Below, one piece after another: positions 8,988-17,369 of a DNA stretch of 64,000 nt. Numbering within the stretch: the stretch's first letter is position 1; each line of letters begins with the position of its first letter. Position numbers and translations under genes: made by a program. Source of the stretch: Candidatus Hydrogenedentota bacterium (GTDB taxonomy: Bacteria > Hydrogenedentota > Hydrogenedentia > Hydrogenedentales > JAGMZX01). Location of the stretch: the NCBI GenBank assembly GCA_029556545.1, contig JAKQEQ010000037.1, positions 19,602 through 83,601 on the forward strand, written 5' to 3'. The notes beneath the pieces were generated by a model, which saw only the letters and a program-made list of their open reading frames with translations, was not told the DNA's origin and did no database searches.

Positions 8988-9530
8988 ATGGATCTGCTGG
9001 ATCTTCTGCTTGAGGATGGCTTCAAACCGTTGCGCAAGACGGTGAACGAATGGGCGTCGCCTTGTCCATGGTGTCCGGACCACGGGCGGGATCGGTTCAT
9101 CATCAGACGGACAGGATCCGTTCTGCGGTTCTGGTGCCGTCGTTGCGGACGCCGTGGTGCGGCGTATACGTATCTCGTCGAGTTCCGGCAACTGGCTCCC
9201 GAAGCGGCACGGCGAATCCTCGGCGTGTCCGAGCAGGAAATGCGGCGGCTTCAAGGTGATTCCTCACACCCCAATTCGCGTAGCAATTCGGACGCACGCC
9301 GCCGCCCTCCACTGATTTGGCGGGAGAAGGCGTGGCTGACCGTCCTGGCGTGTGAGCGTGAGCTATGGTCCGGCTCACAGAAGACCGAGGACGTTCTTCA
9401 TTGGCTCAGAGATGAGCGCGGTCTGTCGGACGAGACAATCAAGGAATTCCGTCTCGGTTATGTGGCGCGAACTGTCTTCCGCGAGCGCGAGAGTTGGGGC
9501 CTGTCCGACTCCAGAGAGGTACGCGAATGA
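8988..9530 (+). CDS. CHC2 zinc-finger primase N-terminal fragment
   Basis: This is the 180-aa zinc-binding part of a DnaG-type primase. It holds a CPWC pair (residues 26 and 29) and a CRRC pair about 20 residues later, the CHC2-like zinc ribbon that recognises template DNA. The C-terminal segment (GLSDETIKEFRLGYV) matches the start of the primase catalytic core, but the frame ends before the TOPRIM domain. That domain starts the next gene, which overlaps this stop by ATGA. ATG at 8988 is chosen because it is 8 bp after the ATPase stop and the upstream in-frame sequence overlaps the ATPase gene with no family similarity. The split is either a functional two-chain primase or the result of a frameshift. 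Confidence 0.85.
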   Translation: MDLLDLLLEDGFKPLRKTVNEWASPCPWCPDHGRDRFIIRRTGSVLRFWCRRCGRRGAAYTYLVEFRQLAPEAARRILGVSEQEMRRLQGDSSHPNSRSNSDARRRPPLIWREKAWLTVLACERELWSGSQKTEDVLHWLRDERGLSDETIKEFRLGYVARTVFRERESWGLSDSREVRE

Positions 9531-12067
9531 GCGTGTTCGTTCTTCCAGAAGGCTTGCTGTTTCCCCACGTCGAGGCAGACGGCGTGACCGGGGAGGTCTC
9601 TGTTGGTCGCCTGAGAATACGGAAGGCCGAACAGAGCGGCTCGAAGTATCACACGGTGGCGGGTTCCAGCATGACGCCCCTCTGCATCGGCCTGCGCCGG
9701 ACGTTCCCGGTTGTCGTAGTCGAATCGGATCTGGACGCGATGCTCGTGTCGCAGGAGGCTGGCGACCTTGTCGGGGTTGTCGCCTTGGGGTCCGTGACCA
9801 ACCGCCCGGATGAGGAGACGTTCCGCATTCTCAGGAGGGTCCCCCTGATCATCGTGTCCTTGGATAGCGATCCTCCTGCGGCGCGGGAATCGCGGCAGTA
9901 CTGGGAGCGGCATTTCCCTCGGAGCGTACGCTGCCCCATACCGCGAAGGTTCGGGAAGGACCCCGGGGAGGCCTTCCGCAACGGCCTCGACATCCGAACG
10001 TGGGTTGTCAGCGCCCTCAAGATGGCCGATTGGTCGCTGCCAGACGAGGAAGATTTGGACGCAACGCGCCTGAGCGCCTGCGATGTGCATGGCCCATCCG
10101 ATCCGCTTCCCATTGAGGACGACAAGCCTGACGACTACGCAGCACCGGCGTGTGACGCGCCCGTTGCCGTTGCGTCCTCCGGGGAATCGCCCGCACCGGC
10201 GTGTGCGGTCGGCGAGACCCCGCCCGACGAAGGTCCAGAGGGTTCTCTTGCTCCGGTTCCGACGTTTGAGTACATCACGGACGACGACCACGCGCGGAAG
10301 GCCGTGGCGTCTCTGCTGGAGGCACCGAGCCCGTACGGGGCCGATATCGAAACAGCGAAGCACCCTGATTATGCCGGGCATCCCCAGAGCGGCCTGGACC
10401 CCCACCTCTCGCGCATCCGCTTGGTGCAGATTTGCGCAGCGGGCCTGCCCATCTATGTGTTCGACTTCTCCGGGATCGACCCGAGTATCCTAGCGCCGCT
10501 GTGGGACCGCCCGATGGTCTTCCACAACGCCCTTTTCGATATCCGCCATATCCTTCACTCCGGCGCGAATCCGTCCAAGGTCGGCTGCACGATGCTGATG
10601 GACAATGCCCTGGCGGGGGGGATGCGCGGCCTCGCCGACCTCGCGGAGGACTATCTCGGACTCGCGGTTTCCAAGGCGGAGCAGACATCAGACTGGAATG
10701 CCCCACACCTGACAGAAGATCAGCTTGCTTATGCCGCCCTCGATGCCTGCTTGGTTCTTCAGCTCTATCACATACTCCGGGAACGGCTCGCGGGCGAGGG
10801 GCTCGGGCGATGCTACGCGTTGATGCGCGACGCGCAGCGCGCCGTCGCCGAGACGATGCTGGCGGGGCTCGGTTTCGACGTCGCGGCGCACGCCGACGTG
10901 GTCCGCGAGTGGGAGGCTCAGCGGGACACGGCGAAGGCGAGGGTGGTCGAGGTACTTGGCCCTGACATTGACCGAAACAGCCCTACTCAGGTGGCCCGGT
11001 GGTTCGAGACCCACCTTGACGAGGGAACGTTGCGGGAGTTGCCTCGAACGAAGACGGGGCAAATCTCCACGGCGGCGGAGTCCCTGGCCGCCATCGGTAA
11101 TCATCCCGCTGTGCGTAGCTTGATCGAGTACAAAGCTGTCCAGACGCTCTTGTCCACGTTCGGCGCGCCGTACGCTCGGCATGTGAACCCCGTGACCCGC
11201 CGCCTTCACGGTGGTTTTCGTTTCTGCACCTCCACGGGTCGCATGAGATGCAAGAATCCCAATGTTCAGAACGCCCCAAGGCAGCAGTCTTTCCGCGCCC
11301 TTTTTGTGGCCAAGCCCGGTCACGTTCTTCTAAAGGCCGACTACAACCAGATGCAGCTTAGAGTGGTGGCCGAGCTTTCCCAGGACGCCACCATGCTCGA
11401 AATCTTCCGGGAGGGGCGGGACATCCACCGCCTGACCGCCGCCGCTATCACCGGCAAGATGCCGTCCGAGGTGACGAAGTCTGAGAGGAGTGCTGCCAAA
11501 AAGAGCAACTTTGGTTTCATCTTTGGAATCGGACCGAAGAGATTTCGTATGGATGTTATGGAGGAATATAGTATAGATATGACATTTGAAGAAGCAAAGC
11601 AAATTCGCAGCATCTTCTTCAGGACCTATCCGGGCGTTGAGAGATGGCACAGGTGGCTGTCCGCACGTGCCAAGCAGACCTGGAGTGTCACGACGCCGGG
11701 CGGTCGTGTCCGCAGATTTCCGCGAAAGGGGAACCAGCCGCCCTACACGGAAGTGCTCAATACGCCCGTGCAGGGCGGCGAGGCCGAGGTCCTGCTATCG
11801 GCGCTGGCCCTGTTCCCCGAGCGGCTCGGGGGGCTGGACGCCAAACTCGTGAATGTCGTTCATGACGAGGTCCTGTTCGAGGTCGCAGAGGCGGACGTCT
11901 CCAAGGCGGTTCCCATTATCGAGGCCGTCATGGTCGAGGCCATGCAAGCCGTCTTCCCGGATTGCAGCACCAGGAATCTGGTGGATATCTCTGTAGGCAA
12001 GGACTGGGGTAATACGGCGAAGTACTGCGCCGACTCCGTGGCGGGCTGCGCCGGATTGGAGGGTTGA
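9527..12067 (+). CDS. TOPRIM - 3'-5' exonuclease - family A DNA polymerase fusion
   Basis: The 846-aa protein begins with the TOPRIM part of a primase: VVVVESDLDAML with Glu at about 66, LDSD at about 112-115, and GKDPGEAF. An acidic linker follows, then a proofreading exonuclease (ADIE at about 272-275, FHNALFDI, YAALDACL). The polymerase I domain has motif A ADYNQMQLR (Asp about 605), motif B KKSNFGFIFG (about 655-664), and motif C VVHDEVLF (about 778-785). All catalytic acids are present. Motif A has Gln where Pol I normally has Glu, and motif B has Phe where Klenow has Tyr766. The 5' nuclease domain of Pol I is absent. ATG at 9527 overlaps the preceding stop (ATGA), implying translational coupling. 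The product would prime and copy a mobile replicon. Confidence 0.9.
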   Translation: MSVFVLPEGLLFPHVEADGVTGEVSVGRLRIRKAEQSGSKYHTVAGSSMTPLCIGLRRTFPVVVVESDLDAMLVSQEAGDLVGVVALGSVTNRPDEETFRILRRVPLIIVSLDSDPPAARESRQYWERHFPRSVRCPIPRRFGKDPGEAFRNGLDIRTWVVSALKMADWSLPDEEDLDATRLSACDVHGPSDPLPIEDDKPDDYAAPACDAPVAVASSGESPAPACAVGETPPDEGPEGSLAPVPTFEYITDDDHARKAVASLLEAPSPYGADIETAKHPDYAGHPQSGLDPHLSRIRLVQICAAGLPIYVFDFSGIDPSILAPLWDRPMVFHNALFDIRHILHSGANPSKVGCTMLMDNALAGGMRGLADLAEDYLGLAVSKAEQTSDWNAPHLTEDQLAYAALDACLVLQLYHILRERLAGEGLGRCYALMRDAQRAVAETMLAGLGFDVAAHADVVREWEAQRDTAKARVVEVLGPDIDRNSPTQVARWFETHLDEGTLRELPRTKTGQISTAAESLAAIGNHPAVRSLIEYKAVQTLLSTFGAPYARHVNPVTRRLHGGFRFCTSTGRMRCKNPNVQNAPRQQSFRALFVAKPGHVLLKADYNQMQLRVVAELSQDATMLEIFREGRDIHRLTAAAITGKMPSEVTKSERSAAKKSNFGFIFGIGPKRFRMDVMEEYSIDMTFEEAKQIRSIFFRTYPGVERWHRWLSARAKQTWSVTTPGGRVRRFPRKGNQPPYTEVLNTPVQGGEAEVLLSALALFPERLGGLDAKLVNVVHDEVLFEVAEADVSKAVPIIEAVMVEAMQAVFPDCSTRNLVDISVGKDWGNTAKYCADSVAGCAGLEG

Positions 12068-12088
12068 CGTGAGAACGGAATTCAGAAG
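12022..12088 (+). repeat. Direct repeat, copy 1 (polymerase 3' end)
   Basis: About 67 bp covering the last codons of the polymerase gene and the bases after it recur at 12884-12950. Long identical blocks include GGGCTGCGCCGGA and GTGAGAACGGAAT. The two copies flank the 183-aa gene. Confidence 0.75.
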
Positions 12089-12272
12089 GCACAGGTTTCA
12101 CTTGCGCGGCCCTCCCGCCTTCGGGGGTGGCGTTCTGCCGCGTCCGACTTGGTCCGGGCGGGGTTCGGAGGCCGCGCGAGCATGGCGTGGGCCAGCATCT
12201 GATGGGCAGAGAGAACTCCTGGCAATTGGTGCCAGGAGGAAGGCGCGAAAGGCGCATTGAGAGGAATACGAC

Positions 12273-12824
12273 ATGAGTAAGAACGGAAAGACAAACAAGT
12301 CGATTGTTCGGGAGGCCGCCGACGACAGTTCCATCTGCTACGACAACCAGGCTGCCGACGGCCTGTACGAGGTCCACGTCGACAGCACGTGGGACCAGGC
12401 GGTGCTGGAGCGGAGCGGCGAGCTCTATCACCGCGTCTGCGTCGCGATGAGTGCGCGGACGGAGGACGGCGTCGAGGTGGGACTGTTCCGCGCGTACGAG
12501 GTGCGCCGGGCAGCGGACGTGCGCGACCTGCGCTGCCTCGCGGCCCAGGTGGACCTGCCTTTGAATGACGAGCGGGACATCCCGGAGCTGATCAAGCGGC
12601 TCTGGTACGAGCGGTTCAAGGTCTTGTTGTCGACGGACGACGGCGGCCGCCGGATCGTGCACTTCATCGACAAGGCACCCGGCGACCGCGACGTTCCGGA
12701 CGCACGCGACGGGGACAACATCTGGGACCATGCGTGGCATCATGAACTTCGCCGGGAGGAAGGGTTCAACAGGCACCTGAGGGAGCACGGATACGGCTAC
12801 CTGCTGCCGCAGTCTGCCCGCTGA
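12273..12824 (+). CDS. Hypothetical protein (183 aa)
   Basis: I do not recognise this protein. It is acidic and soluble, with no signal peptide or membrane segment. Notable features are a central YEVRRAADVRDLRCLAAQV stretch and a tryptophan/histidine-rich end (DNIWDHAWHHELRREEGFNR). ATG at 12273 follows GAGAGGAATACGAC, a fair ribosome site. The gene is flanked by ~67-bp direct repeats, and a strong hairpin follows its stop by about 15 bp. It is the first gene after the polymerase on the same strand, so it may be a cargo gene or an accessory replication gene of the element. Confidence 0.6.
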   Translation: MSKNGKTNKSIVREAADDSSICYDNQAADGLYEVHVDSTWDQAVLERSGELYHRVCVAMSARTEDGVEVGLFRAYEVRRAADVRDLRCLAAQVDLPLNDERDIPELIKRLWYERFKVLLSTDDGGRRIVHFIDKAPGDRDVPDARDGDNIWDHAWHHELRREEGFNRHLREHGYGYLLPQSAR

Positions 12825-12838
12825 ACCGCAGAAACTGT

Positions 12839-12878
12839 GGGCGATGGGGCCTGCGGAATCCCGCAGGCCCCATCGCCC
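12839..12878 (+). terminator. Perfect 18-bp stem hairpin
   Basis: An 18-bp perfect inverted repeat (GGGCGATGGGGCCTGCGG and its complement) with a 4-base AATC loop starts 15 bp after the stop of the 183-aa gene. No U-tract follows, so it may act as an mRNA 3' end, an attenuator ahead of the next gene, or a cruciform. Confidence 0.6.
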
Positions 12879-12883
12879 GGCGA

Positions 12884-12950
12884 GTACGGCGCAGACTCCG
12901 TGGTGGGCTGCGCCGGACGAAGAAGTTGCCGTGAGAACGGAATCCGAAAA
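12884..12950 (+). repeat. Direct repeat, copy 2
   Basis: This is the second copy of the 12022-12088 segment at an offset of 862 bp. It retains recognisable remnants of the polymerase C-terminal codons and ends at the ribosome-binding site of the 174-aa gene. Confidence 0.75.
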
Positions 12951-12960
12951 GGAGAACGAG

Positions 12961-13485
12961 ATGTCTATGCGATTGCAGATCATCAAGACTGGCGTCGCGC
13001 GGCCCGTCGCCGCGAGTTGGTATTCAAGGTGTGGGCTTACCGCGTGGAACGACTACAGCATGGGCAGGCACGACGGGGAGCTGTACATCTGCCTTAGGGG
13101 CTTCAGGGTCGGCGGCTTCGATTCGCCGGGGAAATCAACCGAGAAGTGGGTCCCCTTCTCGGTGTTCGTCCCTATTCTCGATCTGTGGCCCCGCGACAGG
13201 GCGCAGGCTTGGTCCTCGGCCATGCTGAAAGGGCTGGTCCCGCCCAACCACAACAACCAGGCCCGATTCGTAGCGGTCCTACGGGCCGAGAAACTCCTGC
13301 TCGAATGCGTGGGGGTGCCCGCGAACCCGCTCATGCCCAAGTGCGCGCGCGCCGGATACGCCAGCGTCCGCAACCGGGGCACCACTATCGCGGGCTACGT
13401 GCAGCGGATGCTCAAGAGGAGGCCGAGACGGGAGATATTCGTCGACGTGCCCGACGATATGATTTGGACGCCAAGAGGCAAGTGA
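12961..13485 (+). CDS. Hypothetical protein (174 aa)
   Basis: I do not recognise this protein. It is soluble and basic towards the C-terminus (QRMLKRRPRREIF). A segment reads GELYICLRGFRVGGFDSPGKS, and later MPKCARAGYASVRNRGTT. No signal peptide or membrane helix is visible. ATG at 12961 is chosen for the AAAAGGAGAACGAG ribosome site directly upstream; the frame is open further upstream but only across the repeat. It is the last gene of the plus-strand accessory block. Confidence 0.6.
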   Translation: MSMRLQIIKTGVARPVAASWYSRCGLTAWNDYSMGRHDGELYICLRGFRVGGFDSPGKSTEKWVPFSVFVPILDLWPRDRAQAWSSAMLKGLVPPNHNNQARFVAVLRAEKLLLECVGVPANPLMPKCARAGYASVRNRGTTIAGYVQRMLKRRPRREIFVDVPDDMIWTPRGK

Positions 13486-13524
13486 CGGGACCGGCCGGTT
13501 GGATGGCTCGCGTGGAGATGTAAA

Positions 13525-13578
13525 GGCGCGTGGCGGAGTCCGGTTCGTCAACCGGACATCCATTCGTAGGCACGCGCC
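13525..13578 (+). repeat. Nested double hairpin
   Basis: The outer arms GGCGCGTG (13525-13532) and CACGCGCC (13571-13578) enclose a perfect inner hairpin: GTCCGGTT, loop CGTC, AACCGGAC (13538-13557). It lies directly before repeat copy A. A weaker hairpin with the same GGTTCGT core (21185-21197) precedes copy B. Confidence 0.65.
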
Positions 13579-13580
13579 GT

Positions 13581-13761
13581 CCCCGACTGTCCTCCCACGG
13601 TCCACCGGCGTGATGTGGCGCGGAGCGGGGTTCCGGCTTCCGGCGGGAAACGGGCGGGCGGTTCTGCGCTTCGGCGGCGGCGGGCGGGAGTGCAGGCGGG
13701 GCCTGCTTTCCCATGGAAACGCTGGGGTTGGGCGCGGGGGCGGGCCGGGGGCGCGTCCGGA
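13581..13761 (+). repeat. ~181-bp dispersed repeat, copy A
   Basis: The first 62 bases match 21225-21286 with one mismatch, and the rest is roughly three-quarters identical by eye. It is in direct orientation to copy B. It contains no start/stop-bounded gene that I believe. Confidence 0.9.
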
Positions 13762-14201
13762 GCCATCGAGCCTTTCCTCGCCCCACAAGGCGAGGCCCCA
13801 TTGAAGCTCTGTCTCTGTCTCTGTGTGCGCTGCGGCAGCCCCCTGCTATGACGTGCTCATCTCGTGGCTTAGTATGTCTCACCGCGATATTTTCCACCGC
13901 GGTGATAGGTGGTATCATCTCTCACGGACAGCCTGTGTAATCGTTGTGCCGCGATTCCGGCGTCAAGGCTTGGCTGCCCTCAATGATAATCAAAAGGAAA
14001 TCATCTGCCACCTCTGCCAAACCCTCGCTCGTCCAGAACCATCTTGGGTACCTGCGACAGAGATCTCTGGATTCGCCCGTCTGAAGGCTTACCCAGGTCG
14101 GGTGCAAGCGGAACGACGGGCAATACCACTACGAATATGACCGGATTCGCGCCATGCGGAGATCTATTGACAACTCCGAACAGACCTCTGCAGGCGATGC
14201 A

Positions 14202-17200
14202 CTACACACCGCGCCTCTCCGACACCATCGCCCGCAGGTCGATGGCATGGCTTTGGACGAAGCGGATGGTTGCAGATTCCTCGCCAAGCGTGACGGGCAA
14301 CTCCAGGGCGTCGCCGATTTGGGCAAAGGCATCCCGGAGTGTGTCTCGCGCATCGTCTGATCCATGGAACACGAACTCATCGTACTTAGCCGCGCAGACC
14401 GGGCAAAGGGCAAGGTAGTTGGCGTCAAGTTCCTTCGGCAAATCGAAGGCTTCGACCTTCTCGAAGTAGTGCTTGCCGTTCTTCTCTCGGAAGGGCATCT
14501 CGTCCTGGCAGATCTGGCAAATCAGCTGATCATCGTCATTCGTGTAGAGATCTCGAAGGTACGCTTCCACTTCGGCTTTGCCTTGCGTGCGGCTGGTTCG
14601 GACGCTTCGCTCCCGCTTCTCGTGCTGCTTATCGGGTGCGCCAGCCGCTTTCTCCTTAGCCTTTCTTTTGCGCCGTTCTGGATCAGCGGAGGTCCGCTCC
14701 GGGAACGCGGGTTGCGCTTGCCGGCTTTCCCGCCACCTCTGAAACCCCTCGGGATCCTCTTTCTTCAGCCTGGCCATTTCCTTAGCTTCTTCCAATGAAT
14801 CGAAGCCGACATCTTTTATCGCAGCATCTATGTCTTGCTGCTCAGAAAGCATCACTCCTAGAGCCCTTGCCAGTTGTTCGTTTCTGTTCCAATCTTCAGG
14901 AAGGTCGTGATAGCGCACATCGTTAGGTCTGCGAAATCCACCGGTGCCGTCCGGAATCCACTCCGTGTGATGCAGCAACTGGCCTGCCTTAGAAAACTGC
15001 TCTTCGCGTTTCTGTGGAATGAAATCCTTTGTCACGTACTTGCCATATGTATTGCATTCTTCAACTGTCCCTTTGATGAAACGCAAACGGTTTAAGAGAA
15101 GCTCATTCCAGATGTATGCGCTCTTCTCCATTGAGGCCGGGAGCTCACTCAAAGCAGTTTTCAGATGCTCGATGTCAAAATCTGGATGGAACCCATCAAG
15201 GCATCGAAGTTTGTGAGAATAGGATCGTTCAATGCGAACGAGTTGACCTGCCTTTCCGTCTCCATGGTAAGTCTTCGGGGATGATTGCACACTCATCTGG
15301 CCCAACGCAGACCCAAGAACTTCAATGACATCTTCGTGTACGAGCCACACTTTTTCATTCCCGTGCAGATAAGCCAGGAGCCCGTCGTCTTCTGGAAGCC
15401 AGACATCGCCGGGTTTCTTTAGAGCCAATTGCATGTTGCCAGCATTCTCAGCCTTTATGAATGGCGTCTTACGGCACTCCGTAAGTAAGCGCTCAGTCTT
15501 CTCCTTAGAGTCACTTAACAGTGCGCTGACTATACGTTTGAGCTCTGCGGAAGTAGGAAAATCTACGGTTTCAAGATCGGGAGCAGTCTGATACTTTGAG
15601 AGGATGGTCCTGATTACGCGTTCAATCCTATCAAGCTCTTGTACTCCTACTTCGCTCAGAAACGTCTTGGCTTTCTCCTTCTGACTGTCATCGCTTCCAC
15701 TAGAATAGACGCCGCTCGCGACTCGGGGAAACTCGTCTTCGTGCTCAACCCCGTCGGTCGGGAAGAAGCATTCGCTTCCCTTGCGATAAGTCTCATCACT
15801 GCATCGAACAAGAGCAAGATTCTTAATAGTCGTTGTTCTTTCCGTCTTTGCATAGCTAGGAGGCGCATTCAGGTACTCATTCAACATGGAATATAGCGCT
15901 TGATGCCATCTTTCATCCTTGCTACCCATCCATTGCCCCAGGGCATCCTTGTTCAGCCTGCCCAATGCTTTCACGACTGCGGCTGTGTCCCATTGCTCAA
16001 TACCGAGCATCGACGAAAAGTTGTCCTCACGCTGATTGCGCTGGGGGGGATTGGAAGCCCATATCGGAGCAACATAGTTGTCACCCAAGAGCGTGAGCAT
16101 ATCGTCATCATCAATAAGGTCCGAGAGTGCCTTCGTGCCCCGAAAGATGCCGTCGGCCGCGGCGTGGCTGCCGCGCTTCATGGGGACAAGATCCTCTTCC
16201 TTGAATTCCGTAACTAGCCGTCCCATTAGCGGCACGTAGAACTCCGACAGATTGTCCCTGTCGTTGGGAAGTACCGCCAAGGCTCGTACGGTCAGCAAGC
16301 CTTGATCGCGGATCGCGGACATCGATTCGGCCAGCAGCTCGGCCAGGTGATCGCGCAACACATTGTTTCCCGCACAATCGCGGACACTGTCGCGCGCGAC
16401 CGTTGAGGCGAACGGCGCATGGAGATGGAAACGCAGATTGGAGGTTTCTTTGTCCGCCGGGAAATAGATGCATACGCGTCCCGGCTCCATCGCCGCGAGT
16501 TCCCACTCGGGGGTGGCAACCGCGTCGTCGCCTTTCTTTTCCTTGGCACCCGCCTTCGCTGCAACTGGCGACAATCCGAAGGCCACGGCGATGCGGCAGA
16601 GCTTTGTTTTCTCGTCTTCCTTTTCAGACTCTTCGTCTTCAACCTCCACTTCCTTATCGAACTTCAAGAACCAGGTCGATGAAGGGGCAAGTTCGTTCGG
16701 TTGTTGGACGCGAATCTCGTAGCGGTTGTAACCAATGTCGATTCGTTCAATGTAACCGAGCGATGAATCAGGGAGAAGATACTCTATCTTGCGGATGTGC
16801 GTAAGGAAGAGCAAGGTTGTCGCGCCGAGCGCCTTTAACAGTCTTTCGATCTCGCCCTTTGCCTGCTCCGGTCCCTTTTTGTGGTTATCAAACGGCAAGA
16901 TGAATCGCGTTTGCTTGTCCCCCAATTGGCTTCTTGAACGCCCGTTCGGTTCTGGAACCACCATATCACGAATTCTGAAATGAAACTCACCAGATTCGAC
17001 TTCCGGTGTTTCAGTGTAGGCAAACACGGCTTTGAATCCAACGCCGAATTGACCGATACTGGTTGCGTCATCGCGTTTGGTGCTGAACCCGATGCTGGTA
17101 ATGGCATCCACGTTATCGATAGAAAAAAGTCGCTCGCCGTCGTGCTCGAATTCGATGCGATCCTCATGCAGGATAAACCGCACCTCTTGAGCTCGTGCGT

Positions 17201-17369
17201 CCTCGGCATTCTGAAGCAATTCATAAATGAAATGGGCATTGTCCGGATAGAGGTCCGTGAGCAGGCGCTTGAGACCTGCTTCAAATCCGTTCTCTCGGTT
17301 TGCGTCAACCCATTTTCGGCGTTTCAAGGCGATGGACTCGATCGTTTCAGGCATGGCTTCACTATCCAT
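14202..17369 (-). CDS. Sacsin-like GHKL ATPase with C-terminal zinc ribbon
   Basis: The N-terminal domain of this 1055-aa protein is an HSP90/sacsin-type ATPase: ELLQNAEDA (about 50-58, with the Mg-binding Asn) and GQFGVGFKAVF (about 106-116). Homologous domains occur in eukaryotic sacsin and in many bacterial defence-island proteins. The middle is long and unassigned. A charged Lys/Arg/Glu linker (about 895-940) leads to a C-terminal CQIC...CPVC element (Cys 951, 954, 989, 992). This looks like an HNH-type zinc frame in which the expected His residues are missing. ATG at 17369 overlaps the stop of the helicase by 8 bp (ATGGATAG), so the two genes are translationally coupled. It probably senses or remodels a target using ATP, but its specific role is unknown. 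Confidence 0.85.
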   Translation of the reverse strand: MDSEAMPETIESIALKRRKWVDANRENGFEAGLKRLLTDLYPDNAHFIYELLQNAEDARAQEVRFILHEDRIEFEHDGERLFSIDNVDAITSIGFSTKRDDATSIGQFGVGFKAVFAYTETPEVESGEFHFRIRDMVVPEPNGRSRSQLGDKQTRFILPFDNHKKGPEQAKGEIERLLKALGATTLLFLTHIRKIEYLLPDSSLGYIERIDIGYNRYEIRVQQPNELAPSSTWFLKFDKEVEVEDEESEKEDEKTKLCRIAVAFGLSPVAAKAGAKEKKGDDAVATPEWELAAMEPGRVCIYFPADKETSNLRFHLHAPFASTVARDSVRDCAGNNVLRDHLAELLAESMSAIRDQGLLTVRALAVLPNDRDNLSEFYVPLMGRLVTEFKEEDLVPMKRGSHAAADGIFRGTKALSDLIDDDDMLTLLGDNYVAPIWASNPPQRNQREDNFSSMLGIEQWDTAAVVKALGRLNKDALGQWMGSKDERWHQALYSMLNEYLNAPPSYAKTERTTTIKNLALVRCSDETYRKGSECFFPTDGVEHEDEFPRVASGVYSSGSDDSQKEKAKTFLSEVGVQELDRIERVIRTILSKYQTAPDLETVDFPTSAELKRIVSALLSDSKEKTERLLTECRKTPFIKAENAGNMQLALKKPGDVWLPEDDGLLAYLHGNEKVWLVHEDVIEVLGSALGQMSVQSSPKTYHGDGKAGQLVRIERSYSHKLRCLDGFHPDFDIEHLKTALSELPASMEKSAYIWNELLLNRLRFIKGTVEECNTYGKYVTKDFIPQKREEQFSKAGQLLHHTEWIPDGTGGFRRPNDVRYHDLPEDWNRNEQLARALGVMLSEQQDIDAAIKDVGFDSLEEAKEMARLKKEDPEGFQRWRESRQAQPAFPERTSADPERRKRKAKEKAAGAPDKQHEKRERSVRTSRTQGKAEVEAYLRDLYTNDDDQLICQICQDEMPFREKNGKHYFEKVEAFDLPKELDANYLALCPVCAAKYDEFVFHGSDDARDTLRDAFAQIGDALELPVTLGEESATIRFVQSHAIDLRAMVSERRGV

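Larger units (their letters stand above)
13486..14201. other. Gene-free stretch with nested hairpin and repeat copy A
   Basis: No convincing gene lies here. It holds a nested hairpin (13525-13578), the left copy of a ~181-bp repeat (13581-13761), and a short CTCTGT tandem near 13809. An 8-bp stem (13879-13905, TCACCGCG/CGCGGTGA) sits downstream of the sacsin-like gene, which ends at 14202 on the minus strand. Confidence 0.7.

Noticed and set aside
12069..12260. Short frame after the polymerase
   Set aside because: Its start lies in the direct repeat, the product is Arg/Gly-rich low complexity, and no ribosome site is present.
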